DNA from: JAJDTT01 sp965116695
GTDB taxonomy: Bacteria > Acidobacteriota > UBA6911 > RPQK01 > JAJDTT01
DNA length: 64,000 nt
Direction: 5' to 3'
Assembly (NCBI GenBank): GCA_965116695.1
Contig: OZ220706.1
Span: forward strand, 2,976,001 to 3,040,000
Part shown: positions 33,779 through 42,298 of the stretch, piece by piece
Layout: each line of letters opens with the position of its first letter
How positions within the stretch are numbered: the stretch's first letter is position 1
Notes under the pieces: model-generated
Seen by the model: only the letters and a program-made list of their open reading frames with translations
The model's database searches: none
What the model was told of the DNA's origin: nothing
Position numbers and translations under genes: made by a program

Positions 33779-34557
33779 AACTCTTCACCTGCCTCAAGGA
33801 ATCTCCAAGCCGGGATACCCGATACGAGCTGTCGCCCGGTTCCTCCTGGATCGGGAACGCGGAAGTCACCCACGAGATCAGCGAATGCGACGAGTACGCG
33901 CTCGAGGAAGCTCTTAAGCTCAAGGAGCAACACCGGGGAGAGGTGGTCCTGCTGACGGCCGGACGGGCCGAAGCGGAGAAATCGATGCGCAAGGGTCTGG
34001 CCATGGGGGCCGATCGAGGCGTCTTGATACTGGACCGGGAACGTGAGCTCTCGAGCCCGCACCGGGTCGCCGCGGCCCTGGAAAAGGTTCTAAAGGACCA
34101 GGACTACGACCTGATTCTCACCGGCACTCAATCGGACGACTACGGCTACGCCCAGACGGGGCCCATACTGGCCCACCTCCTGGGCCTTCCCCACGCCACC
34201 ATCGTCATGCAGATCCAGGTCCGGGAGGATCGGAGGAGCGTCAGGGCCCTCCGGGAGATGGAAAGCGGATGGTTCGAATGGGTCGAGATTCCCCTCCCGG
34301 CCGTCTTGACCATCCAGGCCGGAATCTCTCAGATCCGCTATGCGACCTTGCGGGGAATCATGCAGGCCAGGCGCAAGGAAATCCGGAAGATCGAGTTGGA
34401 CGGTCTGGCGTTGGACCTTTCTTCCCTGCCTCACTTGGAGATCGAACGCCTCTATTTCCCGGAACAGACCAGCAATGCGGAGATGATCGAGGGCACGCCG
34501 GATGAAATCGCCTCGACGCTGGTGGACAGGCTCAGGCGAGAGGCCAAGGTTCTGTAG
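33775..34557 (+). CDS. etfB: Electron transfer flavoprotein beta subunit
   Basis: 260 aa, standard length. The pattern NAEVTHEISECDEYALEEAL, LTAGRAEAEKSMRKGLAMGADRG (split across the AMP site) and LTGTQSDDYGYAQTGPILA are characteristic of EtfB. It pairs with EtfA to accept electrons from acyl-CoA dehydrogenases and pass them to the quinone pool. The ATG overlaps the zinc-ribbon stop. A GGAGGGGGG-type hairpin separates it from etfA. Confidence 0.9.
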   Translation: MKLFTCLKESPSRDTRYELSPGSSWIGNAEVTHEISECDEYALEEALKLKEQHRGEVVLLTAGRAEAEKSMRKGLAMGADRGVLILDRERELSSPHRVAAALEKVLKDQDYDLILTGTQSDDYGYAQTGPILAHLLGLPHATIVMQIQVREDRRSVRALREMESGWFEWVEIPLPAVLTIQAGISQIRYATLRGIMQARRKEIRKIELDGLALDLSSLPHLEIERLYFPEQTSNAEMIEGTPDEIASTLVDRLRREAKVL

Positions 34558-34584
34558 GAGGGGGGACAGTCCTGCCCCCCTTCC
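34557..34584. repeat. Intergenic hairpin, GGGGGGACAG type
   Basis: Arms GGAGGGGGG and CCCCCCTTCC around the loop ACAGTCCTG, in the gap between etfB and etfA. It may be a partial member of the dispersed repeat family or an attenuator between the two subunit genes. Confidence 0.6.
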
Positions 34585-34641
34585 CAAGCGCATACGAGCG
34601 TCAGGGGTTCTGCAACGCGCAGACGATCAGATGGAGAAACC

Positions 34642-35628
34642 ATGACGGGCGGGATCTACGTATTGCTGGACCACTCCAAGGGACGGGTGGACACCCTTTC
34701 CCGGGAGACGCTGGCCCTGGCGCAGCAGCTCGGGCACTCGCACGGACTCGCAGTCAAAGCGCTCCTTCTCTGCGGACCGGATCGATCCGTCGTGGAGCAG
34801 GCGGCCGGATTGCGGGTGAATGCGGCGCTGGTCGCCTCTCACGATCGGTTGGACGGGTACGATCCGGACGCCCACTGCCACGCCCTGGCCCAGATCCTGG
34901 CTGAGGATCGTCCCCTCGCCTTCCTGATGGGTCACAGCTACCAGAACATCGATCTGGCTCCCAAGCTGGCAGCAGCATTGAAGTGCGGACTGGTGACCGA
35001 CTGCATCGGTTGCAGAATCGACGGCGAGAGCATGGTCTTCGTCCGCCAGATGTTCCGAAATCGAATCAACGCGGATGTCCGGGTCCGTTCCCCGCATCCC
35101 TGGATCGCCACCTTCCAGTCGGGAGCCGGCGCCGGCACCGGCCTGCTGAAGGGCGGTTCCCCCGTAGTGGAGCGAACCGTCGACCTGTCGGGACTGGCGC
35201 ATCGCCGCACCGTGGTGGAAACCGTCGGCGCCGTGAAGGAGAAAGTGGACCTGGCCAAGGCGGACATGATCGTGGCGGCGGGCCGGGGCATCAAGCGCAA
35301 GGAGAACCTGCGCCTCCTGGAGGAGCTGGCGGAGGTGTTGGGGGCCGAGCTTGGAGCCAGCCGGGCGGCCGTCGACAGCGAGTGGCTGGAGCGGGATCGC
35401 CAGATCGGCAGCTCCGGACAGTCGGTCGCGCCCCGGCTGTACATCGCCTGCGGCATCTCGGGCGCCATTCAACACGTGGTGGGCATGAGGAATTCGGCCA
35501 ACATCGTGGCCATCAACACCGACCCGGACGCCCCCATCTTCAACCTGGCCAACTACGGCATCGTCGGGGACCTGATGGAGATCGTGCCGGCGCTCACCAA
35601 GAGGCTGCGCGAAGAGAAGTCGCGTTAG
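34642..35628 (+). CDS. etfA: Electron transfer flavoprotein alpha subunit
   Basis: 328 aa. The C-terminal FAD domain shows SGQSVAPRLYIACGISGAIQH (two adjacent segments), and NTDPDAPIFNLANYGIVGD, which is the family signature. An N-terminal domain binds the beta subunit. It completes the ETF that serves the acyl-CoA dehydrogenase at 45672. GGAGAAACC precedes the ATG. A hairpin of the dispersed repeat family follows its stop. Confidence 0.92.
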   Translation: MTGGIYVLLDHSKGRVDTLSRETLALAQQLGHSHGLAVKALLLCGPDRSVVEQAAGLRVNAALVASHDRLDGYDPDAHCHALAQILAEDRPLAFLMGHSYQNIDLAPKLAAALKCGLVTDCIGCRIDGESMVFVRQMFRNRINADVRVRSPHPWIATFQSGAGAGTGLLKGGSPVVERTVDLSGLAHRRTVVETVGAVKEKVDLAKADMIVAAGRGIKRKENLRLLEELAEVLGAELGASRAAVDSEWLERDRQIGSSGQSVAPRLYIACGISGAIQHVVGMRNSANIVAINTDPDAPIFNLANYGIVGDLMEIVPALTKRLREEKSR

Positions 35629-35659
35629 CCGGCATCCCGGCCCGCGCAACCTGAAGAGA

Positions 35660-35682
35660 GGGCGACCACACACGGGTCGCCC
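35660..35682. repeat. Intergenic hairpin after etfA, dispersed repeat family
   Basis: Perfect 8-base arms GGGCGACC/GGTCGCCC around the loop ACACACG, preceded by GAAGAGA as in the other members. Located in the convergent space between etfA and the DUF457 gene. Confidence 0.7.
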
Positions 35683-35713
35683 CTGCAGAGATCAATTGGC
35701 CGAATCACGCGCC

Positions 35714-36829
35714 TCAGTCCTCAAGTGGGCAGCCCAGTGTACTCAGGCTCCGGGAGAGGTCTGTACTCATGGGGATGGGGACGACGCCGAATCCGGAAGT
35801 CTGTCCCCGTGAGAAACGGGCGTCTCGCGCCAGAACCAGGATGCGGTCCGGTTCCGGTTTCACGTCGTAGAAGGTGAAGCGGCCGAACGCCTCCATCACC
35901 CGCCCGGGGCAAGTGGTCAGCGCCGCTCGGACGGCATCGTGATCCAGGCGCCTCGGGTAGGCCTGGTTTCCCTCGAGCCGGCCTCCGCCCAGCGACGCTC
36001 TCCAGATCCGGACCCGGTTTCGATCCTGCCACAGGATCTCCCAACTCAGGGGATTGGCCAAACGGGGCAAAGCGGCCAGAGCTTCCGTCTGGATCTGGGG
36101 ATGTTCTCGAGCGATCTCCGGGGCCGCTCCCGTCATGGTTACGGTTCGGGAGACGAGCAGCAAACCCCAATAGACCACGACTCCACCCAAAGCCCAGAGA
36201 TTTGCGGAGCGGCTCCAAAGCGGCCGCCGTTGCTTGAGAACCAGGAGCAACGCCAGAGCCGAAAAGAAAACCACCGCCACCACCGGACCGTCCGGGCGGG
36301 CCTCGGCATTCCTTGCCACCAGGAAAGACATGAAGACCACCACCGCGATCCAGACCGGGCGCGTCACACGCGTCCTTTGCGCGGTCAGGAAGACGGCGCC
36401 GCCCAGGATCAACCAGAGGTAGGGATCCACGATGTAGACCAGATCACCGTAATACCATTTCCCGGAAAAGGGCAGCCAGGGACGAAGGCCATAGGAATTG
36501 GTCCAGTCCAGGAGGGGATGGCTGACCAGGGTCAGGGTGACGCTGCCCAGGAGTGGCCCGAATGGAAATGCCTTGTCACCGGATCGGAACCGGGCCAGAA
36601 ACTTGAGCAGCAGGGAAAACAACAGGGCCAGCGCCAGGACGCCCAACACCGAATGGGTCACTCCCCGGTGGTGGTGAAGATAGTGGAGCGGCCCCCATCC
36701 ACTCACCACGATATCAGCGTCCGGCAGGTTGGCCGCCACGACGAGGGAGACGGTGCCGTAGGGAGTCATTCGTCCCAGTCCCGCCCGGGAAAGAGCCACC
36801 CCGACCAGGGAATGAGTCAAGTTTTCCAT
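35714..36829 (-). CDS. YbcI/DUF457-family membrane metal-dependent hydrolase
   Basis: 371 aa. The start ENLTHSLVGVALSRAGL and the HHHRGVTHS motif are diagnostic of the DUF457/YdjM family, with conserved histidines at the membrane face. Several hydrophobic stretches (about six) are present, for example VLGVLALALLFSLLLKFLA. Members are called inner-membrane metal-dependent hydrolases, but the substrate is unknown. TAGAAT at 36839-36844 ends about ten bases before the ATG, suggesting a nearly leaderless transcript. Confidence 0.85.
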   Translation of the reverse strand: MENLTHSLVGVALSRAGLGRMTPYGTVSLVVAANLPDADIVVSGWGPLHYLHHHRGVTHSVLGVLALALLFSLLLKFLARFRSGDKAFPFGPLLGSVTLTLVSHPLLDWTNSYGLRPWLPFSGKWYYGDLVYIVDPYLWLILGGAVFLTAQRTRVTRPVWIAVVVFMSFLVARNAEARPDGPVVAVVFFSALALLLVLKQRRPLWSRSANLWALGGVVVYWGLLLVSRTVTMTGAAPEIAREHPQIQTEALAALPRLANPLSWEILWQDRNRVRIWRASLGGGRLEGNQAYPRRLDHDAVRAALTTCPGRVMEAFGRFTFYDVKPEPDRILVLARDARFSRGQTSGFGVVPIPMSTDLSRSLSTLGCPLED

Positions 36830-36897
36830 GCCGCGCCTATTCTAACCGGGTCGTCGGCACGGCCTGACCGAAACTGGGGAAATGGAAGGGTCGCAAG

Positions 36898-36906
36898 TGT
36901 TAGAAT
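36898..36906 (+). promoter_or_regulatory. Extended -10 element of the PhyH/ADH operon
   Basis: TGT followed by TAGAAT (36901-36906), start point about 36913, giving a 68-base leader before the first PhyH gene. No convincing -35. Confidence 0.45.
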
Positions 36907-36980
36907 CCGGCCGTTGGAGGCGCCCCGGCGGTGACCATGGCCAGAATCCCGTGCCCGAATCCGACTGGAGAATTGCCGGA

Positions 36981-37808
36981 ATGACCCCTGAAGAGATCTA
37001 CCTCTTTGATCTGAATGGCTACCTCATTTTGCGGGGAGTTCTCCCACCGGGTCTCGTGAACGAGTTGAACCGGGAGTTGGACAAGCTGGAGGCCCTGTCC
37101 GACGGCGAGGTCCGCGCCAAGGGGCTGACCCGGAGCTACTACCCCGACGAACCGGACCGTTCGACCGGGTGCCGGGATTATTCCTGCACCCTGCTCAAAC
37201 ACGGCGGTGTCTTCGAGCAGCTCATCGATTGGCCCGCGGTGCTGCCCTACATGGAGGCCATGATCTCGGCCCCGATCCGGATCGACGCTCTCCACCTCCT
37301 GTCCCGATGCCCCGGCCGGGCCACCGTCTTTCACCACGGTTACTCGGAGCTCCTCTCCTACAGCGAGTTCGCCTGCAACCGGAGCCGCTTCGAGTGCGTG
37401 AGCGTCAAGGTGGGTTACGCCCTGACGGACGTGGACGTGCACGAAGGGGCGTTTGCCGTGATTCCGGGAAGTCACAAGGGAAACTATGCCAGCCCCCACC
37501 ACCTGGAGAATCCCGATGAGAACCACCCCCTGGTGCAGACCTGTCCCTGCCGGGCGGGTGACGCGGTCATCTTCTCCGAGGACCTGACCCACGGCGCCGT
37601 CATGAACCGGAGCCGGAAGATCCGGCGCACCATCTTCGCATCGTACGCGCCCTCGTTCCAGGCGGCCTGGGACGATCAGATCGAGACCGCGCCCGGTTTC
37701 GAGGAGCGGGCCACGCCCCGGCAACTGGAACTGGTGCAGGGACCGCCGCCCTTCGATTCGGCGCCGGGTTTCAACCTCTCTCCTTTCCGGGCCTCCGAGT
37801 CCGCCTAG
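36981..37808 (+). CDS. PhyH-family 2-oxoglutarate/Fe(II) dioxygenase-like protein
   Basis: 275 aa. The family fold is indicated by LFDLNGYLILRGVL, the central HHGYSELLSYSEF segment around 118-130, and the downstream GAFAVIPGSHKGNY with the distal His165. In normal PhyH enzymes the first ligands are HxD; here the corresponding site reads His119-Gly-Tyr or His118-His-Gly, with no obvious aspartate. The arginine expected for 2-oxoglutarate may be in the RKIRRTIFASY segment. The start at ATG 36981 follows GGAG by about ten bases; a GTG at 36951 is an alternative. Second PhyH gene is 14 bases downstream. Confidence 0.78.
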   Translation: MTPEEIYLFDLNGYLILRGVLPPGLVNELNRELDKLEALSDGEVRAKGLTRSYYPDEPDRSTGCRDYSCTLLKHGGVFEQLIDWPAVLPYMEAMISAPIRIDALHLLSRCPGRATVFHHGYSELLSYSEFACNRSRFECVSVKVGYALTDVDVHEGAFAVIPGSHKGNYASPHHLENPDENHPLVQTCPCRAGDAVIFSEDLTHGAVMNRSRKIRRTIFASYAPSFQAAWDDQIETAPGFEERATPRQLELVQGPPPFDSAPGFNLSPFRASESA

Positions 37809-37822
37809 CCGAACGGGAAGCC

Positions 37823-38650
37823 ATGGTCGAAAAGAGGCTCTACCAGCAGCGCGAGGAAGAGAAGAACATCCGGCCCTTTCAGACCGGGACCGGGATCAAG
37901 TATCTGACGGACGAAGACCGCTACGGTTTCGACATCACCGGCTACCTGGTTCTGGAAGATTTTCTGACCGCCGCGCAGGTCGGGGAAGCCTCCCGGCAGC
38001 TCCGGGGAAGCCTCGCCGGCCCGCCGGACCACGTGACGCTGCGCCGCAACGGCCCCGAGGTCGAGCTGCTCAACGTCGTCGAGTGCGGCGGGGTCCTGGA
38101 ACAGGCGTTCGTCCACGAGCGGCTGGTCGAGGCCATGCAGCAGCTCATCTGGGGAGATCAGATCCGCCTCGTCTCGTCCCGCGCCATCGTACGCGAACCG
38201 GGAATCTCGGGACACATTTCTCAGGGCGGCCTCGCCGACCCCCGGCGCTACACCCGGTACCGCTGCTTCATCGATGGAGAATTCCGCTGCCTGCTGGTCT
38301 CCTGCCTGATTGCCCTCAACGACACCGGGAGCGGGGACGGTTCCTTTGCCGTCATCCCTTCCAGCCACAAGAGCAACTTCTCCCATCCCTACGGAGGGCG
38401 TCCTCCCGAGAGCGTGGCGGCCCTGAAGGATCTTCCACTGGCGGCGGGCTCCGCCGTGATCTTCAGCGAGAGCATTTCCCACTGCATGAAGAGGTCGCGG
38501 ACCGATTCCAAGCTCTGGCTTCTGTATCAGTACGGTCCCTCATACATGGTGGACTGGCCGGGCTGCGAGGCCTCGCCCGAACTGATGCGGAGGGCGGCGG
38601 CCGACGAGACCAAGGCCCGGCTTCTGCGAAAACCTTACTATCACCCCTGA
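37823..38650 (+). CDS. Second PhyH-family dioxygenase-like protein
   Basis: 275 aa, the same length as its neighbour but clearly divergent, so an old duplication or separate recruitment. LTDEDRYGFDITGYLVLEDFL opens the fold. The putative metal site reads His131-Ile-Ser133, and the distal histidine is His182 in IPSSHKSNF, again without the standard HxD aspartate. The RRYTRYRCF stretch lies between. It likely acts on a lipid- or small-molecule intermediate together with the zinc dehydrogenase 21 bases downstream. Confidence 0.78.
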   Translation: MVEKRLYQQREEEKNIRPFQTGTGIKYLTDEDRYGFDITGYLVLEDFLTAAQVGEASRQLRGSLAGPPDHVTLRRNGPEVELLNVVECGGVLEQAFVHERLVEAMQQLIWGDQIRLVSSRAIVREPGISGHISQGGLADPRRYTRYRCFIDGEFRCLLVSCLIALNDTGSGDGSFAVIPSSHKSNFSHPYGGRPPESVAALKDLPLAAGSAVIFSESISHCMKRSRTDSKLWLLYQYGPSYMVDWPGCEASPELMRRAAADETKARLLRKPYYHP

Positions 38651-38671
38651 CCTCCGCAGGAAATCGATCTC

Positions 38672-39712
38672 ATGAAAGCCGTCTTGATCCATCGACATGG
38701 AACCCTGGACCAGGTTCGCATCGACGATGTCCCCACCCCCCGTGCCGGGGGAGGCGAGGTGCTGGTGGAGACCCGTGCCGCCGCCCTGAACCATCTGGAC
38801 CTGTTCGTGCTGGAGGGCATTCCGGGCATCAAGCAGCAGATGCCCCACGTGTTGGGCTCGGATGCGGCCGGGGTGGTCCGCCGACTGGGCGCCGGCGTGG
38901 AGGGCCTTCAAGTCGGGGACCGGGTCATGCTCAACCCCGGGATCTGGTGCACGGAATGCGAGTTCTGCCAGGCCGGCGAGCAGAGTCTCTGTATCCGCTA
39001 CGGTCTGGTGGGAGAACATGGCCCCGGGGTCTATTCCGAATATTTCGCGGCCCCGGCCCGCAATCTGGCCCGGATTCCCGACGGCGTGACCTTCGAGGAG
39101 GCGGCGGCCTTCCCGCTGGTGAATCTGACCGCATGGAGAATGGTCTGCACCCGGGGCCGGCTCAGACCGGGAGAGGACGTCTTCATACACGGGATCGGAG
39201 GAGGCGTCGCCACCGCCGCCCTGGCCATCGCCAAGTTGTCGGGGGCCCGCGTCTGGGTCAGTTCCTCGTCACCGGAAAAGCTCGACCTGGCTCGCCGCCT
39301 GGGGGCCGATTTCTGCTACGACTACACCCAATGCGACGTGGCCCGGGAAGTTTACCGGGCCACGAATCGGCGCGGCGTCGACCTGGTGGTGGAGGGTCCT
39401 GGCGCATCGACCTGGCTCCAGAGCCTCAAGATGGCCCGAAAGGGAGGCAGGATCGTGACCTGCGGGGCCACCACCGGACCCAACCCGGCCACCGAAATCC
39501 GTCTCATCTTCTGGAAGCAGATCGACATCCTCGGCTCCACCATGGGCAACCGGAACGAATTTGCCGAGATCGTTCGCCTGTTGGGCCGGAGAAGGCTCCT
39601 CCCCTGCATCGACCGGGTCTTCGATGTCGAAGACGCCACCGCCGCCCTGGAGCGCCTGCGGTCTCAGCGCCAGTTCGGCAAGGTGGTGCTTCGCTTCGGG
39701 GGTCCGTCCTGA
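38672..39712 (+). CDS. Zinc-dependent alcohol dehydrogenase (MDR family)
   Basis: 346 aa. Structural-zinc cysteines are C93, C96, C99 and C107 (CTECEFCQAG, then LC). The N-terminal LGSDAAGVVRRLGAGV and the nucleotide fold GIGGGVATAALAIAK identify the MDR superfamily. It oxidises an alcohol or reduces an aldehyde with NAD(P). The close spacing to the PhyH genes suggests hydroxylation followed by oxidation of the product. Three tandem repeat units follow its stop. Confidence 0.88.
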   Translation: MKAVLIHRHGTLDQVRIDDVPTPRAGGGEVLVETRAAALNHLDLFVLEGIPGIKQQMPHVLGSDAAGVVRRLGAGVEGLQVGDRVMLNPGIWCTECEFCQAGEQSLCIRYGLVGEHGPGVYSEYFAAPARNLARIPDGVTFEEAAAFPLVNLTAWRMVCTRGRLRPGEDVFIHGIGGGVATAALAIAKLSGARVWVSSSSPEKLDLARRLGADFCYDYTQCDVAREVYRATNRRGVDLVVEGPGASTWLQSLKMARKGGRIVTCGATTGPNPATEIRLIFWKQIDILGSTMGNRNEFAEIVRLLGRRRLLPCIDRVFDVEDATAALERLRSQRQFGKVVLRFGGPS

Positions 39713-39715
39713 TTC

Positions 39716-39813
39716 CCGAAGAGGGCACCCACAAGGGGAGCCCCTACCGTCCGAAGAGGGCACCCACAAGGAGACCCCTGAAGCCCGAAGAGGGCGCCGA
39801 TTAGGGGTTCCTC
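39716..39813. repeat. Three tandem units of the dispersed GAAGAGGGC repeat
   Basis: Units start CCGAAGAGGGC at about 39716, 39751 and 39784, each about 33-35 bases, with A/GCC and ending AGGGG or similar. They fill the space between the convergent dehydrogenase and esterase genes. The minus-strand version of the same unit occurs at about 28767-28814. Confidence 0.7.
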
Positions 39814-39816
39814 TTC

Positions 39817-40815
39817 TCAAAAGGTCTGGGTGAGGAACGAGAGCGTCTCCTCCAGGTGGGCCGCCACCAGTTCCCAGCCGTGCGGCTCCCCCTCGAAGAT
39901 CATGCACCGGTGGGAGATCCCACGCTCGTCCAGGATCCGCGCCAGCGACTTGATACCGTGCTCCATGGGGAAAAGCCGGTTGTAGCGGTCGGCGGTGCCG
40001 TAGGAGAAGTAGAGATTCAAGCCGGCCGGAGAGGCGCTTCGGGCAAGTTCCTCCAAGCTGTTCTGCTTCCAGTGGTCCTGGTCCATGGGATCGCCGAAGG
40101 CCTTTTCCACCAGACGCAGGAAGTAGGTGGATCTTCGGGAGGGGTTGGAACGGAGGCCCTCGAAGGGGTCCTCGCCCAGGAAGACGATGGGAGAGACGCC
40201 GGCGGCCGAGGCATAGAGCCCGGAGTGCTTCATGGCGATCTTGAGAGCCCCGTACGCTCCCATGGAGACGCCGCCGATGGCGCGTCCCCCCGGGTCGGTT
40301 CGAACCCTGTACCGCCCCTGAATCGCCTGCAAAAGATCGTCCCGAATGTAGGTCTCGTAGTTGCCGGTCCCGTCGGGAGAGTCGGTGTAGAGGCTGTTCT
40401 GGCCATCGGGATGAACCATGACGAAGTGGGGCAGCTTCCCCTGGCTCATGAGAAGGTCGATGCGGCCCGGAAGATCCCCATAGCGCGGCGTCGCCCAACT
40501 CGTGTGGTCGTTGTTCAATCCATGAAGAAAGTAGACGATGGGAAAGCTCCGGTCCGATCCCTTGTCGTAACTGGGCGGAAGCAGGACACTGTAATCCGCA
40601 TTCATCCCCAGGGCGGACGATCGAAAGCTTCGAAACTCCACCCTTGATTTGTTGGGCAGGGTGAGGTCGACGGGGTTCTCCAACCGCCGGGGCGGCCCCC
40701 CGCGTTGGGCTTCGAGCGCAATGCAGGCCAGAAGCAAACCGATCGAGCAGAGCACGCCCGGGAGGAACGGCCGCGATGGTGCGCCGATTCGAAGACAGGT
40801 CATTTCGGCCGGCAT
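39817..40815 (-). CDS. Secreted esterase (FrmB/Esterase D family)
   Basis: 332 aa. An N-terminal hydrophobic signal (about 13-33, FLPGVLCSIGLLLACIALEA) precedes a PF00756-type fold. FPIVYFLHGLNND marks the oxyanion turn, Ser184 in GGVSMGAYG is the nucleophile, and EPHGWE near the C-terminus gives the histidine. Members include S-formylglutathione hydrolase, feruloyl esterase and mycolyltransferase relatives. The start at 40815 is chosen because the -10 element at 40847-40852 places transcription after the in-frame ATG at 40848; 40803 is another option. Confidence 0.82.
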   Translation of the reverse strand: MPAEMTCLRIGAPSRPFLPGVLCSIGLLLACIALEAQRGGPPRRLENPVDLTLPNKSRVEFRSFRSSALGMNADYSVLLPPSYDKGSDRSFPIVYFLHGLNNDHTSWATPRYGDLPGRIDLLMSQGKLPHFVMVHPDGQNSLYTDSPDGTGNYETYIRDDLLQAIQGRYRVRTDPGGRAIGGVSMGAYGALKIAMKHSGLYASAAGVSPIVFLGEDPFEGLRSNPSRRSTYFLRLVEKAFGDPMDQDHWKQNSLEELARSASPAGLNLYFSYGTADRYNRLFPMEHGIKSLARILDERGISHRCMIFEGEPHGWELVAAHLEETLSFLTQTF

Positions 40816-40846
40816 CGATATTCCCAATCTGCAGTCACGGTTCACC

Positions 40847-40855
40847 ATCTTACCA
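40847..40855 (-). promoter_or_regulatory. Extended -10 element of the esterase gene
   Basis: TGG and TAAGAT on the minus strand, start point about 40840. This decides against the ATG at 40848 as translational start. Confidence 0.5.
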
Positions 40856-40905
40856 GCCGGGCCGATAATGGGGGCCGATGCAGGGAGGCCGGGACGGACC
40901 GCGGT

Positions 40906-42159
40906 TCAAAAGAGCCTGTGAACGGGCACCGCCCAGAGGTCCGGTTCCAACTCCAACAGATCCTCCCCCCGGTGGACGACCAGACCGCCGATCCACTCGT
41001 CGCCCAACGCCTCTCCCAACACGCGCAGCCCGGAGCAGTCGACCCTCTCAACCCGGGTGCGGTTCTTCACCTCGATACCGATGACGCCGGCGGAGGTCGT
41101 GACCAAGAGATCGACTTCGCGTCCCGAGCGCGTCCGGTAGAACCACAGCATCGCGTCGCGCCCGAGGGTGTCGACCCACTTGCGGGCCTCCGCGACGACC
41201 AGCGTCTCGAACAGGGGTCCGGTGATCTCACCCCAGAATCCGGTCCCCTGGCGCAACAGGCCCAGGTCCATCCAGTAGAGCTTGGGGCTCTTCACCGTCG
41301 AGCTGGTGAGGTTGCGCGCGTACGGCTGCAGCAGTTCGACCTGATATGACAGACGAAGGTACTCCAGGTAACGGCGGGCCGTGGCGGCGCTGACGGCGGC
41401 GTCCCGACCCAGCTTCGCATAGTTGAGGAGTTGTCCGGTGCGGAGCATGGCCAGCCTCTGCAGTGAGCGAAACGGCAACAGGTCGGCGACGCGGGTCAAA
41501 TCGGCGAGGTCACGCTCGAGCCACGTCTGCTGGTAGGAACGCAACCATTCACGCCTGTCCTCATCGTCCAACGACAGGAGTTCGGGCATCCCGCCCCACG
41601 CCGCGAGATGATCGATTGCCTCCACACGCGCCGTCGCTTCGTCACCCAGCAGCCGCGGCGGCTCTTCACCCAGGATCGCCGAAAACGCGTCCGGCCGGGT
41701 GATGAGCCGATCGAACAACGGACGGGGCGGAGTGACACCGACGGTGCAACGCAACTCCGAGGCAGTGAGCGGCCATAGATCGTAGACGAACGCCCGGCCG
41801 GCCAGCGACTCCCGGATGCGTTTCAGGAGCAGAAAACGGGCCGAACCCAGCAGGACCGAGAACGACAGATGACCCTCATCGAAGGCCAGTTTCACTTTGT
41901 CGAAGACACCTGGTTCCTTCTGAGCCTCGTCGATCACGGCTGCGCCGGCGACCCGGCCCCAACTGCCGCTGCGTATGGCGCGCACCGCCTCCCGTTCCTC
42001 GATCGCGTCCAGATTCAGGTACCGCAGATCGCGGTAAAGATTCCGGGCCAGTGTGGTTTTTCCAGTCTGGCGTGCTCCGGTCAGAACCACCAGGCGGCGC
42101 TTGTCCGCGGTTGGAAGCCGAGTGGTGAGCCACCGAAATTTATGTAAATGCGTTCTCAT
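40906..42159 (-). CDS. AAA ATPase with DUF4143 domain
   Basis: 417 aa. An N-terminal P-loop (LTGARQTGKTTLA, near 27-39) and AAVIDEAQKEP Walker B belong to the AAA_14 module. The C-terminal DUF4143 part includes RYLEYLRLSYQVELLQPYARN and the restriction-endonuclease-like DLLVTTSAGVIGIEVKN. These solitary ATPases are widespread, often exchanged between genomes, and are of unknown function. It has its own sigma70 promoter in an AT-rich island, unlike its neighbours. Confidence 0.88.
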   Translation of the reverse strand: MRTHLHKFRWLTTRLPTADKRRLVVLTGARQTGKTTLARNLYRDLRYLNLDAIEEREAVRAIRSGSWGRVAGAAVIDEAQKEPGVFDKVKLAFDEGHLSFSVLLGSARFLLLKRIRESLAGRAFVYDLWPLTASELRCTVGVTPPRPLFDRLITRPDAFSAILGEEPPRLLGDEATARVEAIDHLAAWGGMPELLSLDDEDRREWLRSYQQTWLERDLADLTRVADLLPFRSLQRLAMLRTGQLLNYAKLGRDAAVSAATARRYLEYLRLSYQVELLQPYARNLTSSTVKSPKLYWMDLGLLRQGTGFWGEITGPLFETLVVAEARKWVDTLGRDAMLWFYRTRSGREVDLLVTTSAGVIGIEVKNRTRVERVDCSGLRVLGEALGDEWIGGLVVHRGEDLLELEPDLWAVPVHRLF

Positions 42160-42184
42160 TACGACCGATATTACAGGATTTTAA

Positions 42185-42212
42185 ATCTTACCATCAATGT
42201 ATTTTCTGTCAT
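42185..42212 (-). promoter_or_regulatory. Promoter of the DUF4143 ATPase gene
   Basis: On the minus strand ATGACA (5/6 of TTGACA), 16-base spacer, TGG-TAAGAT. The start point would be near 42178. No Shine-Dalgarno before the ATG at 42159. Confidence 0.6.
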
Positions 42213-42298
42213 TTCATTTTTATCGGGAGTGTCAATACGATTCTCCCGGCACCCGCCGCCGGAATCCCTGGTGAAGCCAGGATCGATCCTGCGGTAGC

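Noticed and set aside
39716..39813. Possible CRISPR array
   Set aside because: Only three adjoining units of about 35 bases with no spacers between them; related single copies occur elsewhere, fitting a dispersed repeat.
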